This document shows, piece by piece, positions 47,301-57,667 of a stretch of DNA of 64,000 bases. Numbering within the stretch: the stretch's first letter is position 1; every line of letters starts with the position of its first letter. The notes under the pieces are model-generated. The model did not search any database and was not told the origin of the DNA. It saw nothing but the letters and a program-made list of their open reading frames with translations. The DNA is from Tetracentron sinense (Eukaryota > Streptophyta > Magnoliopsida > Trochodendrales > Trochodendraceae): positions 801,207-865,206 of the forward strand of contig CM026555.1 of NCBI GenBank assembly GCA_015143295.1. The letters are read 5' to 3'. The position numbers were made by a program, and so were the translations under genes.

Positions 47301-48045
47301 GTCAAGTCAAGGCAAGTCAAGCAAAACACATGATTCCAAGCAAGACACGATACATGCGTGATTCTTACGAATGAGACCAAGACAAGACACAGTTTTTAAA
47401 ACATGACAAGCAAGTTTTGAAACACATGAACAACTATTTTCAAAAACAAGACATGATTTTTTTAAAAGTATGAATTTTATCGGAGTTTTCGCTTTCACTC
47501 ATGCATATGATGACCATTACATTGCTTTACTTTTTATGCTATGAATGTTCTATTGTGCACGCTATTACTATTGTTTAGCTAGTAGCTTGTACTCGCTGAG
47601 TATTCCATATTCAGCTGTACTTTCATGTCGGCAGGTACCGTGGATGCCCTCAACCTTGAGCCTTGGGTTGAGGAAGAGTATATAGAGGAGAGAGAGCCAC
47701 CTATCCCGATGCAGTCGCAAGAGGATAGAGATCTCGACATGTGGCTGTATCTAGACTACTGTTGAGTTAAGTGACCGTGAGAGTTTCTTTCGTATTTTTG
47801 ATAGGTGGGCATGTTCACCTTTACTGCTTATGATTGTATGTAAACTTGGAATAAAAATTTCATTTATAAGTAGAAAATAAAAAGTTGGTTTACGCTTCCG
47901 CACTATCATGAGCTTCCGCACTCTGATTAATGTCATTATTGTGTTATGTTTACCTTGTCCATTACAGGATGGTTTGACAGGTATGAATAGTCATGACTAA
48001 AGAATCCCTTAACTCCTAGGGGGTATTTTGGGACGCAACAGTACT

Positions 48046-49314
48046 ACAGAAAGTAAAGGAGAGGAGTTAGAAGAGAAAACATAAAAGTTTGTTCACGATG
48101 TTCAACAATTCCAAACTACTCCCCACCTCAAGTTGTTCCAACTAGAGGATTCACCACGATTCTTTAATCATACAAACTCATTCATAGGTGGAGCCTACAC
48201 CATTACAGCCTCTCTTTCAGGTCAAGATACAACCTTTACACACCCTCCTTTAGGCCGAGTTGAAACCTGCAAAAGCACTTCCCTCTCTTGCTAAAATGAA
48301 TCAACAACTTTAATGCAAGAATCCAAGATTCTTGTCTAACCTCAATAAATGAGTTGTGGATTAAAAAATCCGAATTGAATGCTCCTGAAATGAGCTGAAT
48401 AAGAGTGGATTACAAACTCTAATGAAATCTCTCAAAAAGATTGGAGTTGATTTGCTCAGATGAGATTTTGGGGATTTCTAAGTATAAGACTTAGTGTGAA
48501 ATCAATGTGAGTCTAAGAGTAATTGATAGGAGTTATTGCACTGATCAAGAGTTGTGTTTAGTTCATAAATGAACTTCTTTTATAGCATTGGATCCAATAG
48601 AGCCATTGGTGAAGCATTAAATGCGTAATAGGTCGTTTTAAAACTAGCCGTTACAGCGTTTTTTCATAACCAGGCTTCAATTCGTCAACGAAGTTGGGTT
48701 ACTTCATCATTTTGTCACCAAATTATAAAAAAATGAGTATAGAAACATTTTCTGTCTCCAATTCATCGCTAAATTCAATTCACTCTGTGAATTCATCGAC
48801 GAATTCAGAACAAAAATTCTGATAATCTGTTTGGATCAGACCTTGATGATAGGAATGAATTCCTAGGTCAATTGACAATAATTTAACATGATTTTTATGA
48901 ATTTTAGGGCCTTAGAATGATGTCTAATTTGTATCCTAGGCTCCTATGGTCAATACATATAATTTGAGCAATTCAACTTACCATATTTTGAGGACTTCTT
49001 ACATAAGTCGTAGACACTCTCAAAATAAATAAAATTACATTAATGAGCTTCTTGAGAGTTGGTCTTTGCCTTGATCTTGGGTCTTGAGATTTGTCTTTGT
49101 CTTCAAGGGACCCGACTTGGACTATGGGTGCAACTTGGAATCTTCACTTTTTACTTGCTTTGAGTACCTTCTTGAATAACTTCCATTCTTTTTGCCTTAA
49201 GTGAGGTATTTATTTTCTTATAATATGAAATGATCAAGCACTTAAATAGAATTATTAGTATCATTTATTTCATTTCATTATTGTGTTATTATCAAAATTT
49301 AAGGGTACCCAACA
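48046..49314 (-). repeat. 5' LTR of element C, outer part
   Basis: Continues from 25755. In element orientation it starts TGTTGGGTACCC at 49314. A TATAAAAG box lies at 48577-48584 (minus), with AATTCATCGACGAATT-like repeats upstream at about 48665-48805. Confidence 0.8.
48577..48584 (-). promoter_or_regulatory. TATA box of LTR C
   Basis: TATAAAAG on the minus strand, downstream of the U3 palindromes in element orientation. Confidence 0.5.
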
Positions 49315-50091
49315 TTGTAACCTTGAGGCTAACAACATGGATATGGAATTGACATAACTCTGGTATAGGTATGGACTTTGGAATCTGGTATGAACATTGA
49401 AATCTAGTATGGACCTTAGAAATTGATATGGACTGACTTGTTACTTTTATGATTTTACATGCATACGCACATGTATCACAAGTCTGCACGAGTCATGAGT
49501 TTGAACATGTTATGAAATGATGATATGGATATGCTTACATGTTTTCTGTACTCTAATTATGTAAAATATGAAATGTATGGTATGACTGAGAATGCATGAT
49601 ATGATATATTATTAACTGTACTTTATATACATTGAGCGTTTTCCCAGCTCATTTGAATTGCTATTGTCGGCATGTTCAGGGGGATTTGATATCTGCGCTC
49701 CGGGGCTTTGGATTGAGGAAGAGTATCTCGAGGAATAGGAAGGTGATTACCAGGAGAAAAGGATTGACTTAGATCATTATCCATATTTTTGTTCCATTAG
49801 TTAGTTGTTTTATTTGAGTTTGAAAAGAGAAGTAACAAGACAATTTAAGTTTGATGTTGCTTAGGTTTAAATTATAATTCTGATCATAATAGATGATCCG
49901 GATTAATTATGTTTAAGTTGGTCACTTATTGAGATGATTTATGTTGTTTACAGATTGGATTCGTTATTGTTATTGACGAAAATTTTCCGACTCATTATTT
50001 TATACACCTTGTATGTTGTTAATTTAATATGGATATGCAGTCACGGGTCCAAAGTCTCATTTGACCAACAATGGGATTTTGAGGCACGGCA
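49315..50091 (+). repeat. Element F: decayed end of an older Tekay-type LTR
   Basis: It shares with D the order: hairpin (TGAGC/GCTCA at 49633-49651), gtcggca (49665 on), then ggattgaggaagagtatctcg, which parallels the D stretch near 47670. It ends with ttttgaggcacggca, like ttttgggacgcaaca in D. The rest is diverged. Element C was inserted into it, so its left part lies outside the window. Confidence 0.55.
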
Positions 50092-51429
50092 ATTTGGTTG
50101 GAGAGTATGAACACAAACTAGTTCGAAGAAGTTTTCAAAATTTTCATTATAATCTTCTTTAAAGGCAAACATCACTGCTTTTGATCGATTTTTTTCATTA
50201 AACAATTTTTTTTCATCTTTTCACCCTTGAAAGAATCTAAGGAGTTTTCAATTTCGGTCCTTCATAGATTTTGAAATGACAATCTTTATTTGTATATGAT
50301 GTCTATTCATCATCATTATCACCATCACTGCTATCAAAAAATTGTATTACAATGACAAAATAATTTGAAAACTGAACAGAAAGTCTTCTCAAAAGAGTGG
50401 ATGTGAGCTATTTATTAGTTCACGATGCCAAATCACAGCAGCAATAGAAGAATGAAGTAAGAAAGTTAAATTATCTTTCTATACATTCATTGAAAAAAGG
50501 ATATTTTCCGTATTGAGAAGCAACTAAGGCAAGTGCAACAAAGCCTTAGTAAACTTGTTGAGATAAAAGGAGAAAAGAAAGGACATAATTATAAGAAGAA
50601 ATAAGCTATTGACATTCACAATAAATATTTGAAATATTTTTACAAGAATACATAAGAGTTTAAAAGAAAAAAGATGTAATGTGTCAAACTTTTTTGTATC
50701 TTTGCATAAGAAAATAGAGACCTTAATAGTTAAAGAAGAAAATACTTCATTTCCACACCTCCGAATATTCGGGGTCATGAAAAAATAAAATTCTATCGAT
50801 GCAAGAATAATCTCGACCAAATCTTATATTTTAACTACTAATTAATCTTGATGATACTCTGCGTTGAGATATTCAAGATGTAATAGTTGTTTTAATAAAA
50901 TGACTATATATGCTCTAGGTTATGAAACAACCAAGCAATGCAAATTTTTTTGAACATATATATGCTTGAATGGTTGCAAAATTTTAGGTATTGATGGATG
51001 TAGTAACAGATATTGAAAGGGAAGCAATTGTACAAGTTGGTCTCATTGAATTTGGTACTAAGCTTTCTACAAGAATTTTAGTGTAAAAAACTCATCAATA
51101 ACCTACTGATTTACTTCTTTTGTACGAAAGAATGCTGAATAACCTTAGTTTTTTTTTTTTGTGAAGAATATGCTAAGAGTTATTCAAAAGAAGTAAAATA
51201 TTTGCGAATTCACATTATGCCTACAATCAACCTGACGTTTCTAGCATCATTACCATGAGGAATCAACAATTTGGTAATGAAAATGTTATCTTCAAATATT
51301 ATTTCGATAGATACTCTTATTTTTGTAGATATTATAGGACATGTGTGATAATATATCAAGAAGCTATAATATAATATGCATGCGAAAAGAGAGCTGCCAA
51401 AACCTGGTCTAAAGATGTGAGGCAAAAAT
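50092..51429. other. A/T-rich stretch without a recognised gene
   Basis: Short frames only, with no family recognised. Part of it could belong to the relic at 51430-51710, since the same strand shows scattered protein-like stretches, but this is not firm. Confidence 0.35.
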
Positions 51430-51710
51430 CCCAGAGCTGAAAGTTATCAAAGTTTGAAGAAATTTAGATTTAGAAAAACTAGTCAGAAAAGAAGATTTCA
51501 GCCTTACAAGTTTTTTCGAAAGAAGAAATCTCTAAAAGAGTCAACTAAAGAAGGTGAATGCTTTGTGTGTCAAAAGAAATGGAACTAGGCCTATGAGTAT
51601 CCTGACAAGGCTCTAAAATAGATTCATGCAATACTTCAAGATCCACATATTAATGAGCAATATGAGTTGGTTAGTTTCAAAAAAATGGATCAACCGTACT
51701 AGTGACCAGT
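51430..51710 (+). pseudogene. Possible endogenous caulimovirid relic: basic region and broken zinc knuckle
   Basis: One frame gives a run rich in Lys, Arg, Phe (about 51449-51540) followed by a Cys-X2-Cys pair at about 51565-51580. The positions where a CCHC knuckle needs His and the third Cys are changed, and two internal stops (about 51588 and 51618) break the frame. A basic block next to a zinc knuckle is typical of the coat-protein end in Caulimoviridae, but retroelement Gag proteins share the pattern. The copy is plainly non-functional. Confidence 0.3.
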
Positions 51711-51847
51711 TATGAAGATTTCTAGTGAAAATTTATGACCAAGACCTACTAGGGAAAAGTTATGAAGATTTGTAGCTAGCGGAATCAGCCTTTTTATATT
51801 ATTGAATCATTTCTTTTAATTTTTGGGGTTTTTTGGGATTCTCTCGT

Positions 51848-52362
51848 AGGGTAGTGTGAAATAATGGGCCCCTCAAAATGTTTTAATTTTTTTAACTATA
51901 GTTGGCCCCCCAAATTTTTGTGCCCCCTCCCCCAATCTTTTTGTTACATAAATAGTGGCCCCTCATTGAGGTTCCACATGTCCCTATTAACACACCTTAA
52001 CTATGGTTAAAAATAACTTACCACTCTTAGGATTCACCTATTTATCCTTGGTTTTTAGAAAAAAAATATTTAATTTTGTTTAACCTTAGGAGTTAGTGAA
52101 TTTTAACTAGGGTAAAGAAATTTGATATTTTTTAAAATTACCAAGGATAGGTGGATGAATCTTAACCACAATTAAGGGGTATTAATAGGGACACTTGACG
52201 ACCTCAAGGGCATTACTGAGAAAAAAAACTCAAAAGAAAATACTATTCCAAAAAAAAATTTCTCAGAGGCTACACCCCTGAACCCCCAACTTCTATACCC
52301 TCAATCCATTATTTTTTTATACATGTATTTCGGCCCCAAATAAAATTTCCTGGCTCCGCCCG
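51848..52362. mobile_element. Decayed hAT-like MITE
   Basis: The right end reads cctggctccgcccg, matching the terminal repeat of the MITE at 52716-53486. The interior shares gtccctattaac, ttaaccacaattaa and gggacac motifs with it. The left terminal repeat is barely recognisable. Confidence 0.4.
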
Positions 52363-52707
52363 AGTAAGATGATTTGTAGGTTTCATATGTAATAATTTTG
52401 ATACTCGGTTATATAATGGTATGCTGAGACGATATTATCCTCAATTCCCATCCAACCCACTCTCTAGTACAACACAACGTTGTCGCCTTTCTCCGACACA
52501 GGACTCTGCCACGTTCTTCTCCGTCCTTCTGTCTCCTTGTGTCCCCGTGTCTGGTCTTTGTTCCAAATTCTCAAAACACCCTCACTCTTCCTGTATTTCT
52601 CCTTGTAATCCATTGTTACCCTCATAAAGTGTGGAATTTCTGACCCGACCAACCTTCCTATTCTATGGATTGGGTTGGTTTCTCAACCCGCTTTAAATCG
52701 GGTCATG
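52363..52707. other. Spacer between two MITEs
   Basis: No gene seen. A C/T-rich stretch lies at 52440-52625. Confidence 0.4.
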
Positions 52708-52715
52708 GTTGGGTG

Positions 52716-53486
52716 CAGGGGCGGAGCCAGGTGGGGGCCTATGCGGGCACACGATCCAACTGAACTTTCGAGAAAAAAAAAAAAATTCCCCTCCTTTTAG
52801 CTTAGCCATGGAAAATGAGAATAGGGACATGCAGGAGAGAGTATATCACAGTCAATTGCAATTGAACTAGGGAAAAATTCAATTGCACCCACACGTTCAC
52901 GTTAACATGTATCCCTTTCAATTTCTATTAACTGTGGTTAAGAATTACTAACCCTTGGGGTTAAAAATATAACATTTCTTTTTTAAATATTAATCTTAAG
53001 AGTTAAAAATTCTTAACCCAAAGTTTTAAATATTTTTCCTAAAAACCAAGATTAGATTGTTGAATCCTAAGGATTAATGAATTTTAACCACAATTAATAT
53101 GGGTTAATAGGGACACGTGTTGACTTGTGGATGTGATTGAACTCTTCTTGAGTTTAATCTCAATTGGTTGTGATTCGATCTCAATGTGGCAAGGGAGCAA
53201 CGGTTGCTGAATTTTTTTAAGCAAAATATAATTTATATATCACGTTATTTATTTATTTAATGAGGCATAGCCATGGGGTAACGGGATAGATGTTCCATAA
53301 ACAAAGAGAAATTATACGAATTGCATGGAAAAATGAACTAAAAATTCATTAAAAAAATTCCACCATTTTCAATCCATCAACAACTACCATCATCATAATA
53401 ATTCTCCACAAATCCATCAACAACTACTATCATTTTCAATCAATTCTTAGGTGCCCCTTCAATTAGAAAATCTTGGCTCCGCCCTG
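52716..53486. mobile_element. hAT-type (Tip100-like) MITE, 771 bp
   Basis: Terminal inverted repeats caggggcggagccagg and, on the reverse strand of the right end, cagggcggagccaaga. The 8-bp flanks gttgggtg (52708-52715) and gttggatg (53487-53494) differ at one base, as expected for an ageing hAT duplication. No transposase was seen. Confidence 0.72.
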
Positions 53487-53710
53487 GTTGGATGGCTCCT
53501 TTGGTGAGTCTCCAATTTCGTAATTGACTTTTTACTTTTGTCTTTTGGATTTAAGTGAAAATTTGTAGCAAATTGTCTTTGTGGCTCCGTACTGCAAAAA
53601 TACCAGATGCTACACATCAGAGAAAAATTAGGCACCTTTTAACTAGGAAGTCAAAAAATATCCTCATTATCATCCCTCTAATTTTCTTGTTGCTATTGCT
53701 AAAGATTTAA

Positions 53711-53929
53711 GGCATTGGATTTACTCTGGTGGACGCCGAGTCACGTCATCGGGCGTCCATTCAACATCGGGCAGCTGCGATAAAAAGCAAAGAGATATCA
53801 AATAGGGAGAAGTCAAAATCATGGGGAGAAAATTAAATGACTTCTCCCCTTTTTTTATCGCCGGCTGCCCAATGATAAATGGGCGCCCGATGGCATGACT
53901 CGGGTGTCCGCCAGAATAAATCCGATGCC
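53711..53929. mobile_element. Foldback MITE, 219 bp
   Basis: Two arms of about 85 bp form an almost complete inverted repeat: ggcattggatttactctgg on the left, ggcatcggatttattctgg on the reverse strand of the right. The flanks aagatttaa and aaaaattaa agree at seven of nine bases, which would suit a Mutator-type duplication, but the A/T-rich context makes this weak. Confidence 0.65.
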
Positions 53930-54524
53930 AAAAATTAAATAGTTGGTCCATGCTCATCTTAGGTAAACTCATCGGGAAAAGCTTTATTAGCTAATATAAT
54001 AAGAATATATGATGATATATTTCTGTTAAGAATGTACAACAAAATGTATTTTCTTCGATGAGAAAAAATATTTTTATTTTAAGGATAATGTTAGGGCTAC
54101 TTTCTTTTCATCTACTTGTCTTTGCTTTTCTTTTTTAATAAGAATAGAAAATAAATGATAAGCCCCACAAAAAGTGCTACTTTTTTTAAAATAATTTTAT
54201 TTAAAGAAATGAAAAGTTGATGAAAAAAAAAGCAGACATAGATTGCCTGATTTTAAGTAGGTTATGATGGCAGGTTAAGATTGAGGGTTTTACATTAGGT
54301 TCGATTAAACTTTTCAACTCATTTACAAAAATAAAAAAGGGATTCGGGTTGCGAGTCTGCTGGATCTAAGCAATTCTCAGCCCACCTTACCCAGTTCGTT
54401 GCCACCCTTATTTGGGGACTTTTTTTATTATTTTTTTGACTTAGGTCTCTCTCAACCATTTGGATCGGTACTAATTCTAAAGATGCGTATAATATCCCAC
54501 AAACCACCAACATTAGAAAAGATC
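53930..54524. other. Unannotated A/T-rich stretch
   Basis: No gene or repeat recognised. Confidence 0.4.
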
Positions 54525-54536
54525 TGGGAGCTCGAA

Positions 54537-54722
54537 TTTTTTATTTTTTTTGGGTATGCTCAAGGGTCTACAGGGATGGTATCTGTTCTAAAGGGTTAGA
54601 GCCTAGCATTTTAGCTTTGGAAAGAGGGTGGATATACAACCATCACACTGCCTGGGGATCGATCCCCGAACCTGCACCACGACGGGGAGTTACACTTACC
54701 ACTAGGACAAGCCGAGCGGTAG
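54537..54722 (-). mobile_element. tRNA-derived SINE with 12-bp target duplication
   Basis: On the minus strand the head has a box A-like tgtcctagtggtaag and box B-like ggttcggggatcgatcc, then a body and an A-rich tail (cccaaaaaaaataaaaaa). Perfect duplications tgggagctcgaa lie at 54525-54536 and 54723-54734. The young state of the duplication suggests recent insertion by a LINE machinery. Confidence 0.85.
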
Positions 54723-54734
54723 TGGGAGCTCGAA

Positions 54735-55539
54735 CTCCTTGATCAATGGGAAACGAATTTTATCATACACGTTTAACCATTGTTTGGGAACTTTCTTGTG
54801 GCAGACATTTTAGGGGAGTTGATTTTATCAATCCACGTGTTGCAAATCAAAGATACATGAAAGTAGCGATCTTGTGCATCTTTTATAAGCGACATGTTGC
54901 AGTTCGCACGCAATCTTTATGATGTGTAGACATGGTGATGGAACTAGGAACCCAATATAAAAAGAGATTCATAGTAAGGCGTATTTTTTTACATTTGGAT
55001 ATCAAATACATCATAGTATTGAGTGGTTAGCAATAGAGAGTGGAGCTCTTGCATGTCATCACCCGGTGGGATCTATAGACCTCTTGTTATGAGAGGTCAC
55101 ACCCTACCATTAGAACAAGCGGCAACGTGTGGTAGCAAGAATTCAATTTTCATTTATTTTTAGAAGGAAGGTTTAATATATATCTCTAGTATCACAATGA
55201 GAGAAGGAGAGATACGTGGCATTGATTGACTTTTTTTACTATGACAAAAAAACTAAATATTATATGAACTTATTACTATTTAGTGAAAAGATATTTAAAG
55301 GTATTAAAGTAAGTTCAAATCTATTAACTTTCATTCCCTTAGATAGGACTGACTCAATTATTTACACCTATTTTTTCTCTCAATCTTTATGTGTTTTCAC
55401 CCCACAACTAACACATTTTCTCTCTCACGTTATCCCTCTAACACACCTACATCAATGAGTCTCACTAAGGTCCCTCTTTCTACTCTCCCCCTTCTCTCTC
55501 ACGTGCATCGCACTTGCGGCCCACTAGTATATATATAAA
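54735..55539. other. Unannotated stretch, possible older SINE near 54985-55130
   Basis: The minus strand near 55060-55130 has a box A-like tgttctaatggtaggg and a weak box B-like stretch, but no target duplication was found. Otherwise nothing recognised. Confidence 0.3.
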
Positions 55540-56810
55540 CTAATAGAGAAACCGTGCGATGCATGGGTAATAATTTAAGAATATTTAAAATTAAATAATA
55601 TTATTTATTAATATAAATATTAAGTTATATATTTTAATAATATAATTTTTTAATTTGATAAACATTATTATTTGTATTAATTAACTGGCTTTATAATAAT
55701 AATTTTTTATTATTTTAATAACATTTAATAAAAACTCATAAATTTCTTTGTATTAAACTTAAATTAATATACCCCAAGAGTTGGAGATGAGAAAGAACTC
55801 TACAATAGTAGAGATAGAGAGGGTCTCTAGGATGAGATAGTGGATCCCAAACCTGCAAGAGAAAAAGTCTTATTTCTTTATATTAAACTAGCAGAGACCT
55901 TTTGCGATGCACAGTAATAATTAAGAGTATCTAAAATTAAATAATATTATTTATTTATTTAAATATCAAGTAATATACTTTAAGAATATTTCATAAATTT
56001 TATTTTTAATAGTATTGGTTTTTTATTATTTGATATACATTATTATTTGTATTAATTAATTAATTTTATAATAATAATTTTTTATTATTTTAATAATATT
56101 TATAGGAAAATCATAAGTTTTTTTAGTATTAAACTTAATTAATACACCCAAGAGTTGAAGATAAGAGAGAACTCTACAATAGTGGAGATAGATAGGGCTC
56201 TAGGATGAGATAGTAGGTCCGAAATTATGTAAGAGTTGGAGATAAGAGAAGAGTCTACAATAGTGGAGATAGAGAGTGCTCTAAGTATTTGTATTAATTA
56301 ACTGATTTTATAATAATAATTTATTATTATTTTAATAACATTTAATAAAAACTCATAAATTTCTTAGTGTTAAACTTAAATTAACACACCCAAGAGTTGG
56401 AGATAAGAGAGAATTCTACAATAGTAGAGATAGAATTCTCTAGGATGAGATAGTGGATCCCTGCAAGAGAAAAGTCTTATTTCTTTATATTATACTAACA
56501 GAAATCTCATGCGATGTACGGTAATAATTAAGAATATCTAAAATTAAATAATATTATTTATTTATTTAAATATTAAGTAATATACTTGAATAATATTTCA
56601 TAAATTTTATTTTTAATAATATTGGTTTTTTATTATTTGATATACATTATTATTTGTATTAATTAATTAATTTTATAATAATAATTTATTATTATTTTAA
56701 TAATATTTATAAGAAAATCATAAGTTTTTTTAGTATTAAACTTAAATTAATACACCCAAGAGTTGAATATAAGAGAGAACTCTACAATAGTAGATATATG
56801 CATGCGATTA
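55540..56810. repeat. A/T-rich degenerate tandem repeat block
   Basis: A unit with gcgatgcayggtaataat, aaattaaataatattattta, and later cacccaagagttggagataa recurs from about 55557, 55897 and 56512, with shorter partial copies between. Unit lengths vary from about 250 to 600 bp because of internal deletions. Confidence 0.65.
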
Positions 56811-56907
56811 CTACTAATCTACAATACAAACGAGTGTTTTTGGAATAAATGGAGAATATTTTTATAGAGTATAACAAGGGTTTTAAGAAAGAGTTAACTA
56901 GAAACAA

Positions 56908-57217
56908 CTCTGGTTCAGAGTAATTTTTTTTTTTGGGTTCCGAGATAACTGGAGCTTTGCAAAATATGCCCTATTATTAAGGATATTTTGGGAAGGGAAG
57001 TGATTCTTTACCCGTCTGTGTTCCACCCAAAGGGGATGCTTCTACAATGCACGCGTGTCCCTTTTACTCCATTTAATTGTGGCTAAGATTCTCTAACCCT
57101 TAGAAATTCTAAATATAAAAAAGTAATTATGTTGTACAAATATTTTATGTAATTTTCAAACTACCCGTGTCCAAGGCATATTACGGGGAGCTCCATCTGG
57201 TTATCTCTTAAACCAGA
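56908..57217. mobile_element. MITE-like inverted repeat
   Basis: The left arm (ctctggttcagag, later agataactggagct and aaatatgcc) and the reverse strand of the right arm (ctctggtttaagagataac, then ggagct and aatatgcc) match over about 60 bp with gaps. The interior shares gtgtcccttttactcc and ctaaccctta motifs with the hAT-like MITEs. No clear target duplication. Confidence 0.4.
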
Positions 57218-57667
57218 GCTCCTACTCTCCACTTTAGAAACTAAAAAGAGAGAGGATATGAAATTTATGTAATAAATGTTGAGAAAAGTTGTTATCAGGG
57301 CAGCATAAGGATATTTTATATATAATATATTATGAATTAGGATGCTGCCAAGTCTACGTAGAAGTCTTAGTTTGACCTAGCTATTGGGAGACTAATACTT
57401 GGGAGAGTAAGAGAGAGATGAATACAAGAAGAAACAAACTCCATTGGACCTTTTTTGTTATTTATCTACCAAGAGAAAAGGAGCCTTTTTTGAATTTTAC
57501 CACATTACATATACTCTCTATGGCTTAGTACTACATACCCACAATCAGTAACAACCACCTCTCACAACAATCTTCATCCCAAATTTTCTCAGCCTCTCTC
57601 TATCCTTGAATTCCTCTCCATACAGTACTTCTTATCACAAAAAGCAGGAAACACAGAAAAGAAAATA

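Larger units (their letters stand above)
25756..48040 (+). mobile_element. Element D: solo LTR of a Tekay-type gypsy element, split by E
   Basis: The two pieces (25756-26975 and 46859-48040) make about 2.4 kb, close to one Gypsy2 LTR. It starts TGTAGCGCCCCG and ends GGGACGCAACA, with gtaat at 25751-25755 and gtact at 48041-48045 as an imperfect target duplication. The GCTGAG hairpin and GTCGGCAG motif shared with Gypsy1 and Gypsy2 place it in the same branch. No internal region is present, so it is best read as the product of LTR-LTR recombination. Confidence 0.78.
6190..49314 (-). mobile_element. Element C: old minus-strand Ty1-copia retrotransposon, broken by A, B and D
   Basis: The remaining parts are a 5' LTR (25637-25755 plus 48046-49314), a primer-binding site (25623-25634) and a gag split by element B (25502-25576 and 6190-7497). 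Element A cuts the gag at 6190, so anything further downstream would lie left of the window. The LTR's outer end reads gggtacccaaca, that is TGTTGGGTACCC in element orientation. It sits in an older Tekay-type LTR (F). Confidence 0.85.

Noticed and set aside
54985-55130. Third SINE candidate on the minus strand
   Set aside because: Only weak box A and box B resemblance, no target duplication; kept as a remark in the stretch annotation.
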